A program made the position numbers and the translations under genes. Below are positions 1 through 11,086 of a stretch of 64,000 bases of DNA, in pieces. The notes under the pieces were generated by a model. It did not search any database. It saw only the letters and a list, made by a program, of their open reading frames with translations, and had not been told where the DNA came from. Positions within the stretch are counted from its first letter, which is position 1. Each line of letters starts with the position of its first letter. Origin of the DNA: Takakia lepidozioides (Eukaryota; Streptophyta; Takakiopsida; Takakiales; Takakiaceae); assembly GCA_030704615.1 (NCBI GenBank), contig CM060732.1, positions 34,703,053-34,767,052 on the forward strand, written 5' to 3'.

Positions 1-901
1 CTCTTGACGATGGATCCTCTTCACTACCCATGGATAAGTCCAAACATGTTGCCATGAAATCAATTTGGGGAGACAATGAACAATCAAGACGATGTATAGA
101 AGCAATTTTTTTTTATCAAAATTAGAATTATAAAATATATGAATTTTCTGAAAAATGGAGTGAATATTGATGTGCACTATGAATTATTTTTATTAAAAAA
201 TGATTTACAGTGGAGCAATATTTTTGAAAAGCTATTTGGAGCTCGAGAACACAAAAGATGGTATTCTGGAAGGTTTTTAGCTCTCTACAGAATGATATAT
301 GAATTTAATGCTTGCTCTAATGAATGAAGTGAGAATTAGACTAAGGAGGTTGTTCTTTGTTGTGAGCTGATGTGTGATCGTCCAAAAGAAGGCTTAAAGC
401 TGTACAAAGATGTTGAAAAAATTTACATCATTGTTTGCTCATATCCAATTTGTTTGAAAACGAGATATGAATAAGATAGTTTAATATTTTGGGCACATTT
501 ACTAGATAATAAAGACCAGTCACAAAGTGTTACAGAGTTTTGGGTTATGGGTGAAAAACTTGTTTGTCATTCATATAATTTTTCCTTTCTCTATAAAGTT
601 TTGGTACATTCTATAATTATATTATTTATATGCTATAGTCAAGTATAACATACAAAGTTTGTTGAAAGGGTGGACAAACTGTTTTTATCCATATGATTTT
701 TTCAACTTTGTGGATATGTTTTACATACTCACTCACATGTTAAGGCTAAGTATGTAATCTAATAGAATTTGTGAACAAATTGTTCGCCATCCAGATGGTT
801 TTCTCTTCATTTGAAACTTTGTGGGTATTGAAGTAAAGTATGCAACCTACTTATCACAAACACCGTTGATACACACATAATCTAAGGGGAAAAGTATTAG
901 T
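1..901. other. AT-rich sequence without a recognisable gene
   Basis: This stretch is AT-rich. Its only open frame is a 62-codon one on the plus strand near 139-327, which has no recognisable domain. It abuts the copia LTR and may be the flank into which that element inserted. I see no RNA gene or coding exon here. Confidence 0.5.
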
Positions 902-1152
902 TGTTGATCACTGCTTACATAACACTCATGTGAGTTCACGTGATCACATTACAGACGCCACTGAACTCTCAGCGACTCTCAAGCTACATACTGCAACCTC
1001 ACTACTTCCCAAGTGCAAGCACACTAATCATGCAGCTAATCATTCCCTAAGTAACAAAAAGCTGTAACCGTATCTAGCAACCACAAGAAATTGTAACCGT
1101 ATATATCCAGCAACCAACCTCATACCGTACTCGACAGTATTTCCCTACAACA
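902..1152 (-). repeat. Ty1/copia 3' LTR (minus-strand element)
   Basis: This 251-bp segment starts TGTTG and ends CAACA, giving perfect 5-bp inverted LTR ends. On the minus strand the purine-rich stretch GAGTGGGAG lies just outside the end, as a polypurine tract before a 3' LTR should, and the copia RNase H region lies upstream in that orientation. No partner LTR is visible at the other end of the element, which is truncated. LTR identity is therefore inferred from position, termini and the polypurine tract. Confidence 0.7.
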
Positions 1153-2265
1153 CTCCCACTCGGGATGCGATTCATCAGACAGCAGAAGAAGTAAGACCAA
1201 GCAATGTCTTAAAACGACAAAACTTGTCACGAGGAAGAGCTTTCGTGAGGATGTCAGCAACATTATCGGTGGTGTTGAGGTAAGTAATGAGAATCTCGTT
1301 GGTTGCTTCAGCTTCTCAAATCTTGTGGTACTTGATCTCAATATGTTTGGTACGGCGATGGAATGCAAGCCGATTGCAAACAAGCCTGATAGTAGCTTGA
1401 TTGTCGCTGAACAAAATTATGGGGCCAGCTTGAGTATAGCGCAAATCTGACAGCAGCCTGCTCAACCAGATGATCTCTTGGGAGGCTAAATGAGCGGCAA
1501 TATACTCCACTTCGGTGGTGCTTGTAGCAGTGCACGATTGCTTCCGGCTACCCCAAGCCACTGGGCCACCATTTAACATGAGAACATAGCCAGATCTTCT
1601 CTTTCTATCATCAATGTCACCAGCATATTAATCAACATCACAGTATGTCATGAGTTGGTTTTGAGATGTTGCCTGGGCACTATACGTGATGCGTAGAGCA
1701 GGTAAACCCCGGAGGTACTTGAGAATGCGTTTCACAGCTGGACCAACATGAGGGGCCTTCAGAGACTCACTGAACTTGGCGGCTTGGCTAACAGAGTATG
1801 AAATGTCGACTCGAGTTCCTTGAGAGGCGAAATGCAAGCTTCCGATGCACTCTCGGTAAGGAAAACTGGTTTCAGTGGGCTCCGTTATGGCATCGAGATA
1901 ATCCAAAGAGTTGTGAGGATCACCAGGTACTGTCACGGGACTGGAGTTTTCAAAACCAAAACGGATTAACACTCGCTGGATGTAGCGCTCCTGTCCAATT
2001 GTATGGTGCGGTGAAAATGATCCCTAATGATATGGAGGCCAACATATATCTCAGGATTTCCTTCAGTGATGCTGAAAGTTCCTTTCATAGCACCAAGAAC
2101 ATCGGAAATGCAGCGGCCATGGGTGCTGCATGTTATTCCATCGTCCACCCATATGGCCATGATGAGGCGAGGATCGACTGTGCTCACGTAAACACAAGGA
2201 TCTGCTGTCGATTGAGAAAGGTTGTGAGCGGTAAGAAAATTGTGGAACTTGCGGTTCCACACACG
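1153..2265 (-). pseudogene. Ty1/copia pol, C-terminal part: end of reverse transcriptase plus RNase H
   Basis: Three minus-strand open segments (about 1966-2262, 1628-1972 and 1316-1579) read in order as copia pol. They show the RT active-site region with WVDD in place of the usual YVDD, the copia connection domain (motif GSLHFASQGTRVDISYSV), and RNase H with the signatures TSTTEVEYIA, FSDNQAT and RTKHIEIKYH. Frames change between segments, so the gene is decayed. The reading begins abruptly at W-N-R-K-F. The preceding residues (A-L-Y-G-L-K-Q-P-S) are found 38 kb away at 40.48 kb, so the two parts are one gene split by insertion of element B. Confidence 0.88.
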
Positions 2266-2274
2266 TGAAGATTG

Positions 2275-2959
2275 GAGGGAAGCTAGCGCATGAGCACGTG
2301 AGCGCTTAGCGGACTAAGCGTGAGCAGATTTCTTAAGTGTCAGCACATTTCTTAAGCGTGAGCATAGAATGAAAGCGGAGCCTATAGCCACGGGAAAAGC
2401 AGAACCTATTGTTGTGGGGACAACGTTTAGGGTTTAGGGGGGCAACATACGCAAGACGCGAATGGAAATTTGAGAGTAGTGCGAGACGAAATCCGTACGG
2501 ATGAATGGGTTTGTGGAATGGATGAATATAGGATGAATGAGGGAGGTCAAAATACGGATGAATATACAATGGATGATACCAATGACATCTGGGGTGAAAG
2601 AACTCGAATGATGTTCGATGTTCACGTACCTTTTGTTTGAAACAGTATACATGTCGTATAAACAATGCCAGTAGTGAAGGTCCATGTAAGACTGAGGTAT
2701 ATTCTGAAAGCACGGTCGAAATTGGAAAGTGTACAAAGTGTACAAAGCATTACCATTCATTTGATCATGACGTGGGGTAGGAGATGGCTTCTGAGTCAAG
2801 AAAGTGCTGCCATCAAACAGCCTGAAGCTTTTTCCATATAAAGGCGCGACTTTGTCATCTGCCACCGGACGTCACAGAAAACCAGCCCAGGCTTTGCAAG
2901 GTCATGCCCGAGAACATCTCAAACTCGTGCAGTACTATCTCGCTCAAGTAGTGTCATAA
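2275..2959. repeat. Left terminal and subterminal region of element B
   Basis: The first about 100 bp are rich in GTGAGC/GAGCAC-type motifs, like the right end. Between about 2470 and 2580 there are repeated GGATGAAT/GGATGA words, which are the reverse complement of the CATCCA/ATCCATC-rich stretch near the right end (40130-40320), so the subterminal repeats are inverted too. A minus-strand open frame at 2434-2865 covers this region but looks like an accident of the repeats. No gene is called. Confidence 0.6.
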
Positions 2960-4002
2960 CATCAATAGGTCCTATCGTACATTGGTGAATGTATATGTCT
3001 CTTTTTGGATCACAAAACATCCTCTGAATGTACATGTAGTACAAATGTTTGCATGGCACAAATTTACCTCTCTTTCCTAGAGAACTGGAGATTGTGTTTT
3101 TGAAGTCTGGGCAAGTGCAATCTGGGAAATTGGAAATTGTTACCTCTACGCCCTGTTGTGAAGAACAGATCCCATTGTCACCATACTATACACCCGTCCG
3201 TAGCCTGGTGGGGGAACATCGACAACGTGGGTGATCTGACACTGAAGGGTTTGCACTCGTGCTCTGCAACTGCCTAAGCTTGTCTGACTTCCACTACAAC
3301 AGATCGTGGTATTCATGACTGTATATATGACTATTCTGCAGTCATAAACGATACATATGACTTCTATGACTGTAAGTCGTGCAAACCAAGTCAATACAAT
3401 GAGTACATGATGGTATGGTTCGGATGACTACAGTCATATGAACCAAGTGATATCTCTCACTGCAGTCATATATACCATACTGCAGTCGCCGCTGCCGCGC
3501 CACGTGGTGAGGTGCAATTGATTTAAAAAATTAAATTAAATTAAAAAAACTGAAAAAATAAAAACATATGTCAAACGCCGCGTCGCACCGCATTGTGCCA
3601 CGTGGCATAATGTATTTTATAATAATAAAAAAACCACGTGGCAGTCCGTCTAGGGCACCACGTGCTATCCCTAGCTCGTCTACTAACCCTAGTGAACTCA
3701 TGCAAGCATCAGAAATTTACAAAGGACCTTACTCTTGTCACGAACCCTCCGCACTGTTTGTATCTGAAGTGCTAGAATCCCATCCAGTCGTCAAGTTCTT
3801 TGAGGCCATCCTGACTTGCTGCATCGGAAGAGTACCACCATGCCCTTATAGTTTGGTATAAGGAGTTTGCTTCGATCTCGCTTGCCGCATCTTTATACAG
3901 CCGGCAGAGTCTCATGTGTTCCTCCTGCAACTCTGGTTTTATGCAATTCTTGGTGTGCCTTCGGAGGGACTGAGTCCAATGGAACAGGCAAGTGATCATG
4001 GG
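2960..4002 (-). pseudogene. Element B transposase, 3' part: end of MULE domain and SWIM zinc finger
   Basis: The minus strand at 4002-3772 encodes TCLFHWTQSL...TIRAWWYSSDAAS, which aligns directly with element A's transposase (32810-32995). It supplies the C-x2-H pair at the end of the MULE domain that is missing from the upstream part at 20157. The minus strand at about 3160-2960 encodes a SWIM finger (CTCPDF, then CKHLYYMY), matching A at 34320-34450. The two parts are separated by about 600 bp (3165-3770) that has no counterpart in A and includes an AT-rich stretch and repeated TATGACT/CAGTCATA words, probably a further small insertion or deletion scar. The piece is cut off from its 5' half by the chromovirus. 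Confidence 0.85.
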
Positions 4003-4619
4003 TGTCAAAGACGAGAACATGACTAAACACAAACAAGAGATCAGACTAGATGTACAAGACTAGACAAGAAGTCTAGGTCGGCGTGGCCGTATGCACGATG
4101 AGTAAATATGAATCAAGATAATCTTTATAACAATGAACAAGAGTACAAGATATTGGAACACGACTTGAATACTGGAATGCTGGAAACTAGACTAGAGTAT
4201 CAGATACTGGAAACTGGGCTAGAGTACTGGAAACTGGACTGGAGTACTGGGAACTGGAAACAAGAGTAGCTTGAACTGGTGTTGGCGAGACTGAAGAGTG
4301 TCCAGTCTCGCCTCCTATATATACTGGCTACTAAAAAGCTTCCCCTATGGAGGTTTCTTGCTGGAGAAGTTAAAATTAAACAAAGGTTTCTTGATGGAGA
4401 AGCTTCCTTAAACAAATGAGGTATCTTGATGGAGAAGTTTCCTCCAAATGAAGCCCTCCTGAGCAGTTTCCCAAGTTACTCTTGGTAATTTGGTAAACTC
4501 CCGATAACTTGGTAAGTAATTGTAAATCACGGTAAATCATGATAACTTCCGGTAACATGATAACTTGGTAACTTTCGGTATTTATTCCTTGTAAGTTCCT
4601 CTGGGCTATGTCCGTGACA
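4003..4619 (-). repeat. Chromovirus 3' LTR
   Basis: The 617-bp LTR runs from TGTCAAAGACG to CCGTGACA and shares its sequence with 19523-20151, including the ACTGGAAACTGG-like tandem motifs and the GGTAACTTCCGGTAA-like motifs. It is followed inside by the polypurine tract, which in minus orientation makes it the 3' LTR. Confidence 0.93.
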
Positions 4620-5192
4620 TCACCCCTCTTCTAGCGCCGAGTTCCTCGAGGAGCGGTAAAATCTTGGACTTGCTTGGAGTTGGAGAAAATCCAAAATCCG
4701 ACGAATAGTACTTGCCAAGTATTCGGCTCTTCGTTCTTGATTCAAATGATTTATAGGTCCCTGCAACCATCGATAGTGTCCAACACCTTGTACTTGGGAC
4801 CACGTAGTGATTTGAGCATTCTGATTTTCGAAGTTACCTTCAAACATGATTTCGTTGCCCTCTGGGTCCAAAGCCTCAACCTCCAACAAAATTATCAGAC
4901 TTCAAGTAGGCTCCACTTGTCGTCGTACGGGGTCCAGATGAGGAAGTACGCGTCGCATTGGTGGCCCATCGTCTCGAGAGCGTCGGCGTGATGTTGAAGG
5001 TCGTGAGAGTCGGAACGGCTGATCTGGTAGCTGGGTAAGCGACAACTCCAATGTATCTGGTTCTTGTGACTCCATACTGCCAATACAAGATGCAAAAGTG
5101 CTGGAAGTGCTGAAAGTGTAGCTATATATACTGATGTGTGGTGCTCCTTCCTCCTTAGCGTGTATCAGGTACATTGAATGTGGAGTCTTCAC
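4620..5192 (-). pseudogene. Accessory ORF downstream of chromovirus pol, function unknown
   Basis: Two minus-strand segments (5192-4902 and 4889-4620) lie in the same frame, separated by one TGA codon, and together give about 190 codons between the chromodomain stop and the 3' LTR. A plausible splice acceptor (ATTGGCAG) precedes a Met at about 5068, so it could be translated from a spliced message. The product is hydrophilic with no recognised domain; the C-terminal half contains GVGHYRWLQGPINHLNQERR. Third ORFs after pol occur in some gypsy lineages, but I cannot assign this one to env or any known family. Confidence 0.5.
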
Positions 5193-5230
5193 CTTGAAGC
5201 TAACTTGGCTGACATCATCGTTATGACGTC

Positions 5231-5809
5231 TTATTGACGTGTAGCTTGAGGCTTAGCTAGATATTGTTGATGAAACTCTTGGACTTTGTCAGATGCATTG
5301 GCGAGGTTGGATGAAGGTTCCAATGTTCGTTCGCTGGTGTCGTAGCCTTTCAAATGTACGAAATACTCAAGACGTTTATACTTGATGCGAGAGTCTAGGA
5401 CTTCGTCGACTTCATACTCAATTTCCTGATTGACTTCGACTGGTAGAGGTGGTACGGAGACTCTCCCTGGAATATTTGATGGATGATACAACTCCAATAA
5501 TGAAACATGAAAGACTGGATGGATGCGCCTACTTCATGGGAGTTCAAGCCGAAAACTCATCGGATTTATTTGTCCAATAATTTTGAATGGTCCCAGGCGT
5601 TGATAATCCAACTTCTTTGATGGTCGCGAGGTTAGTATGTCCCGTCGAAGAAGCCACACACGATCTCCGACCTTGAACTGGGGTTGGAGTTGGCGACGTT
5701 GATCTGCATACTTCTTGTATTGTTTTTGAGCTTCTGCGAGGTGGAATGTAAGCTCTTTGTGGATCGTAGCAAGATGAGTAGCAAAGTTTTCGGCAGCAGG
5801 GCTTCTGTC
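5231..5809 (-). pseudogene. Chromovirus integrase C-terminus and chromodomain
   Basis: The minus strand from 5809 encodes PAAENFATHLATIHKELTF and then KVGDRVWLLRRDILTSRPSK, the GPY/F-type integrase C-terminal domain, with a frame break before the tail. The 5497-5231 segment encodes a chromodomain (EYEVDEVLDSRIKYKRLEYF followed by VHLKGYDTSERTLEP), which defines the chromovirus clade. Chromodomains of this group are thought to direct integration to marked chromatin. The N-terminal catalytic part of the same integrase lies at 13185-13826; the two are separated by the 7.4-kb insertion. Confidence 0.9.
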
Positions 5810-5819
5810 AAGTTATTTT

Positions 5820-6935
5820 ACGACTAGTGTGAAGTTAGCTAGAAAATAACTAGCTTTCATATATTGACATTTGGGATTGATCCAAGTGTCAATCCAGGGG
5901 CCAATACTTGTTTGGGCACCTGGCGTTGTTATCTTCACGGCAGATCGCGGTGGGCTCATCGTTCTCGAGTTGAGCCTCATTGCGTCTAGCTATGGCGCCG
6001 TAGTGTGGATTCTCCATGGCGTGGGGTGCACTTGGCTCGACTTAATATATGAGTGATGTTTTCATGTGCAAGTATATGAGTTTGAGAAAGCTTGTATGCT
6101 TGTATTATTCTTTTCTTTATCACTCGAGAATTATGAGATCGAGTCTGTGAGTGGCAGGTTCGAGTTAGTTGTAGCACTTGTGTTTTCAAATCATGAGAAG
6201 TGGTTCAACCTAGAGTGCAGGGAGCCGTGCATGAGCCTATCCAAAGCGGATAGAGTGCAAAGGCGAACAGGTTGCAGGTTTGTCATGGAAGCATGTGCTG
6301 AGTTGGAGTTTCAATCTGAAACTCAACAGTGTAAGGGCTCTTGGAGTGGCAAGAGCGGGGTTGGAAGGGCAGCAAAGATGCGCCCTAGAGCCAGGGGATA
6401 TGCATGAGAAGTGCAGGTGCACCAAGTTTGTAAAAGTGTGTTGTTTCAGATTCGTTTTTGTGGGCTTCATGAAGAAATGGAGCTTGTTGGGCAGCATAAT
6501 GCTTGCTTTTTGAGTTTAGGGTGCCTCTGGTGGGTCATGAGAGCCCAAGAGAGCATGGCAGCAGGTCTGGTGGCTTCGCAGAAGCCATAGCTCGTCGGCA
6601 GCAGGTGCATGAGCAAACCCCAGCTTAGGGAGAGTGCGGGAACGCATGGGAACTCGTTGGGAGTTCCAGGGAACAGAGAATAGTGGCCGTGATAGGCCGT
6701 TGGGGCGGTATCACGAGATACCACGAGCCCAAGTTGTGATGGTTGACCGTGACCGTTGGAAGTCATGGTGCGGACACAACGGGTGGGCACTGTGACCAGA
6801 TCGTGGGGATGGCGGGCCGTGAAGGCTCGTGGGAGTGGTACCACGGGGTATCACTGGGCAGCCCGCGGCCAAAGAGCGCCTAGGGCGGGCCGTGAGGAGT
6901 CGTGGCGGTTGGAGCCACGGAAGGCCACGAACCAG

Positions 6936-6993
<58 letters not shown>

Positions 6994-7980
6994 TTTTTTC
7001 ACTCGTTTCGTGGGACCTTGATGGGGAGGCTGGGCTCTGAAGAGCAACAGTTTTGAGCTAGCTGATCCGGCAGAAAAGTCAGAATTGCCTCCCTGTTGCG
7101 TTTTAACAAAGGGGATTACTCCCCTGCAGGTAATCTTTTCTGGTATTCAGCCCAATTCTTAACTATGGGGGAGACCAGCCTGCAGGTAATTCCTTTGGAC
7201 AGAATGTTGTTGGGGCCTATATGTACCTCTATTTGCTCCATTTTTTAACCTTCAGCGAATGGTGTGGTTTCCTGAGGTGGTTCCATTCGGAGGAATGGCT
7301 GGTGGACATAAGGAGGCACTGGCGGACCCTGTGGAGGCTTGCATGGGTTCTTGGAGGCCAAGTTTCATGAGCTCGTGGAGGGCGGTTTGAGGAGTGTCTA
7401 CAGGATGCTCTCATGGTCATGCAAGTGAGAGAAGAGAGGAAAAAAAAGGGTGTTGGGATGAGAGCGTGTTGGGGATAGGCATTGCTTTAGTTTCCCTTCC
7501 TCGTAGCTTTCCACCTTCTCTGTAGGCCGAGACCTTTCCGTAGGTGGAGGCAAGAGTCAGTCTGGGTTTGGGCTGGGTTGCAGGAGCGACACTGTGGAGT
7601 TGTTTTTGGTGTGGGGGAGTTGTTGTTTTCATTCTTGTGTTTGGATCCCATCCACACCTGCATACTTGATTGTGCGCCATGCTAGTTTTGTGCGGGCGCT
7701 TGATTTTATAGGTGGTTGACTCGGGCTTGATCGCCGATCCAACCCTAGAGCATGCTGTCGATGGTGAGGCTGGGTTGATGACCAATCAGACCATCTTTGT
7801 TTCTCCTGTGGTGAGGTTGGAGGTGATGACCAGCCAACCATAGCAGTGCCTGCGGTGGATGCAAGTGCAGGTGCAGGCTAGGTTAGGAACCTAGTATTCC
7901 AAACCATAAGCCGCATCAGGTTCTCTACCCGGTTACCTTGTGGAGAGGGGGTTAGAGACAGGTTCATGACCGGTTGAGTG
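5820..7980. other. Non-coding 5' segment of the nested element
   Basis: No convincing gene was found. The 6680-6930 part is GC-rich with repeated words such as CGTGGGA, GGGCCGTGA and CACGGGG, and is followed by a 56-bp A run. Position upstream of a plus-strand gag suggests LTR and leader sequence, but no matching second LTR was identified, so this is inference. Confidence 0.45.
6936..6991 (+). repeat. Poly-A tract of 56 bp
   Basis: An uninterrupted run of about 56 A residues, followed by CTTTTTTTC. Open frames spanning it give poly-lysine artefacts. It could be a microsatellite or the tail of an inserted retrosequence; no target duplication was recognised. Confidence 0.9.
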
Positions 7981-7989
7981 TCAATTTGT

Positions 7990-9650
7990 CAACACGGAGG
8001 TGCCACTAGTTGCTGGGGAAAGTGCCAGTACGAGCACTAGCGATACTAGCGGGTATACGAGACGAGGTGTGCGGTTTAGGCCACCTTCATCTCCTGTGTC
8101 TTCTACGGAAGGTTCTGATTCGGATTGTGAATCAGGAGAACTTACACCGGAGGTGCAATTGTTTCCTTGCCATTGTTGTGTGACACAATGGAGGAGATGT
8201 ATGGAGCCACCAAGGGGCCACGTAGGTACTCTAGGGCGGTGGGCACCATTGAGTTGGATAATTTTATCCAAGAGTTTGATAGTTGGTGTGACTTGCAGAA
8301 AATGCGCAATCCACAACTGTTTACGCCTTCCACGGCATGGAAGGGGCTGTTTCAGCACCTTGAGGGGCCGCCCATGGATGATTACCATGAGTTTAGGCGG
8401 GGGCACGATATTGAGATCGAGGAGTGGAGGATGTACTGGTCACCCGACTATGTCTCCATCACTAGAGGCACTAGAGGCACAAGGCCAGCAGCCACATCGG
8501 CAGCTGTACCCGCAGCAGCAGCTTCCACGAGCAGTAGTGGGACTAGTGGTACAGCAACTACGACGTCCACCCAAGCTACTGCTGCACCAGCACCAGTGGC
8601 AGTGTCTGCCTTCAACCATGTTGTGGAGTTCTTCGAAGAGTTGAGAAGGAACTACCAAGGGGTGACAGAGAAGTTGAGGAGCTTGCAAGAGTTCCAGAGG
8701 AAGCCTATTGAGAGCTTGAGGGAGGCTTTCACTCGCATGAGGCGCTTGATAAATGTAACCCAAGGGGTTACAGAAGCTCAGGCAGTCCAATTCTGGTATG
8801 AGATATTGGACAAGGAGCTGAGGAGAAGGGTGCGGGATGCAACTCTCCTACAAGCGACCCAACCCACCTTAGCAAATGTGTTTTTGCTGGCAGAGCGGAT
8901 AAAGCTCAACATGGTGGAGGAACGAGTGGTCATGGTGGGATTTGCTAAGGAGGCACCACGGGGTAGTGCTCCTAGCCAACCACTACCTCAACGTGCTCAA
9001 GGCAACAAGGGAGCTCAGGTGAAGCCCAGGGAAGGACAGAGAGGACCTCAGATGCAGGGGTCTCTCCCTTCATTTGCAAGCCAACAACGGGCGGATGTGG
9101 TGTGCCGGACATGTGGAGGACCCCATGTCAAGAAGGACTGCCCAGAAGGAGGCAATGGTTTAATTTGGCACCGGCACAGTCTGCATAGGTGCAGTGTGGG
9201 CATTGTGGCAAGTACGGGCATGGAGAGGCCAAGTGTTATGGTCTGCATCCTGAGTTGCGCCCAGGCCAGTTCCAAGGGAACAATGGTGGCCGGGGGCGAG
9301 GTGGAGCAGCCCAGAGAGGACAAGGTGGTCAGGCACGAGGTGTAGGCCAAGGGCAAGCTCAACACGGCCAAGGACGCGGAGGTCAAGGTGGTGACCAAGG
9401 CATGGCCAACCAGCTTCAGCAGCTAGAGCAGAGGCTCACTGCCATGGCCACAGCTCAGGTGGTGCCGGCTCCAAGGCCGGATGGTCCACCTCCTGCTCCT
9501 GAGGGAGGAGACATAGGAGGCATGGGATTCATGTGCGGGGCAACACTATCACTAGTGAGGGGTGCCACTACCACTACCACTATGGGTAGGGCACCACTAC
9601 CACTACCATTGTGGGTGGGGCACCACTACCACTACCACTACACAACCTGA
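7990..9650 (+). pseudogene. Gypsy-type gag with two zinc knuckles
   Basis: The main frame runs from 8167 to about 9160 and contains a retrotransposon gag core (LREAFTRMRRLINVTQGVTE, then VQFWYEILDKELRRRVRDAT) after a low-complexity Ala/Thr/Ser linker. A first zinc knuckle CRTCGGPHVKKDCPE ends this frame. The second knuckle CGHCGKYGHGEAKC lies in another frame (9189-9650), so there is a frameshift near 9160-9190. An acidic N-terminal segment (8000-8165) lies in a third frame. The C-terminal tail is Gly/Gln/Arg-rich. The gene ends in a CCACTA microsatellite where the sequence flips to the minus-strand pol. It is probably the gag of the same family as that pol, but the inverted arrangement prevents proof. 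Confidence 0.72.
9545..9645. repeat. CCACTA/CCACTAC microsatellite at the gag-pol inversion junction
   Basis: Imperfect tandem CCACTA units interrupted by GGGTGGGGCAC/GGGTAGGGCAC lie exactly where plus-strand gag ends and minus-strand RNase H is truncated. Confidence 0.75.
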
Positions 9651-11032
9651 AAGTCATACTCTTGGAGTATAAGTGCCCACCGCGCAAGCTTCCATGTAAG
9701 CTTGTCTGACTCCATCAACCACTTGAGTAGCTGGTGATCCGTGACAAGGGTGAAGAGATTGCCGTATAGATAGCACATGAAGTGTGCCACGGCCCACACT
9801 GCAGCTAAGCACTCCCCCTCATATGAGCTATAGTTAGACTCTGCAGCGTTGTTCGAACGGCTAGCATAAGCCACTACGAACTCTCTTCCCTCATCATCCA
9901 CCTGTGTGAGCACCGCTCCAAGCCCCAGCATGCTCCAATCTGTATGCACCTGAAAGGGACGCCCCCTGATAGGTCGTCTCAAGATCGGCGCCGAGGTCAA
10001 CCTCGCCTTGAGATCCTGAAAAGCTCGCTCTTGCTCATCTTCCCACTCCCACTCCTGGTCTACATTGGTCAACTTGGTTAGAGCCTTTGCAATAGCACTA
10101 AATCCCTTGACAAACCGTCTATAGTAGTTTGCCAACCCCATGAAAGCTCGAACTCGGCTCACATCCGTGGGACGTGGAATCTGTGCGATGGCCTCTACCT
10201 TAATCTGCTGCACCCCCAATCCTCCAGGATATACCATGTGGCCCAAATACTCAATCTGGTTGTGGAAGAATTTGCACTTCCCCAGATGTAATTTCAATCC
10301 GTGCGCTCTCAAGCGCTCAAACACCATCTGAAAGTGTCTCTCGTGCTCCTCCACCGTAGCACTAAAGATGATGATGTCATCTATGTAGCACCGAGCAAAG
10401 TCTACCCCTGCTAGAATCCTGTCCATAACTCTTTGGAACTCTGCAGGAGCGTTCTTAAGCCCGAATGGTAAGAACCGCCACTGATATAGGCAATCCTTCC
10501 CGTGCTCATTGATCCCCCAGAATTTCGTCTTCTGCTTGTCCGCCTCCTTGATCGGCAACTGGTGATATCCGGACCGCAAGTCCAAAGAACTAAAGACCTT
10601 GGCATGCCCAATGGCATCAAAGATCTCCTCAGGTGTGGGCATGGCATACTTATCGGCCTTGGTCTGACGATTTACAGGCCGGTAATCACCGCACATACGT
10701 CTCTCCGTCCAATTGCCATATACATCCTTCTTGGCTGGCATCACCGTGGCTGAAGCATACTCTCCACTAGAGAGCTCCACCAAACCAGCCTCCCAGAGAT
10801 CTTGAGTCCTCATCTGAATCAAAGACCTCTCCATGTCACTGTATCTATAGGGTCTCCGAAAGATTGACGTGTCCGTAGCCAACTCAATACGAATCTCTTG
10901 ACCCTTCAGTGCTCCCAAATCCTTCAAACTAAAGGCAAAGCAATTCCTGTAAGGCCTCAAGAACCACCGTATACGTCGTCTCTCTCCTCCAGTGACAATG
11001 GGTCCAATGTCAGGCTCCCAATTGTCCTCCAT
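9638..11032 (-). pseudogene. Ty3/gypsy reverse transcriptase and RNase H, truncated
   Basis: A 464-codon open frame on the minus strand. RT motifs appear in order: CGDYRPVNRQT, FSSLDLRSGYHQ, WRFLPFGLKNAPAEF and the catalytic YIDD (in RCYIDDIIIFSA), then EYLGHMVYPGG and the thumb/connection region (AFMGLANYYRRFVKGFS). RNase H follows with VHTDWS, where the usual catalytic D-A-S reads D-W-S, then YEGECLAAVWA and VTDHQLLKWL. The frame stops at the junction near 9638, so the end of RNase H and all of the integrase are missing. It lies in the same frame as the end of the methyltransferase ORF upstream, separated by a single TAG at about 11087, so both were probably one polyprotein. Confidence 0.93.
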
Positions 11033-11086
11033 AACTGCAACCTTAAGTCCAGCAGACTTAGAGGTAGAGGACGCGTCTCGTGGTTG

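Noticed and set aside
1798-2268. Plus-strand 156-codon frame
   Set aside because: It is antisense to the copia RT, which is clearly coded on the minus strand.
2434-2865. Minus-strand 143-codon frame at the left end of element B
   Set aside because: It is Tyr/His/Ile-rich because of the CATCCA-type subterminal repeats and has no counterpart in element A.
6756-7056. Open frames running through the poly-A tract (poly-lysine proteins)
   Set aside because: They are created by the 56-bp A run, and flanking codons have no coding character.
8000-8644. Plus-strand 214-codon frame overlapping gag
   Set aside because: Only the first about 55 codons look like an acidic gag N-terminus; the rest is a shadow of the 8167-9160 frame.
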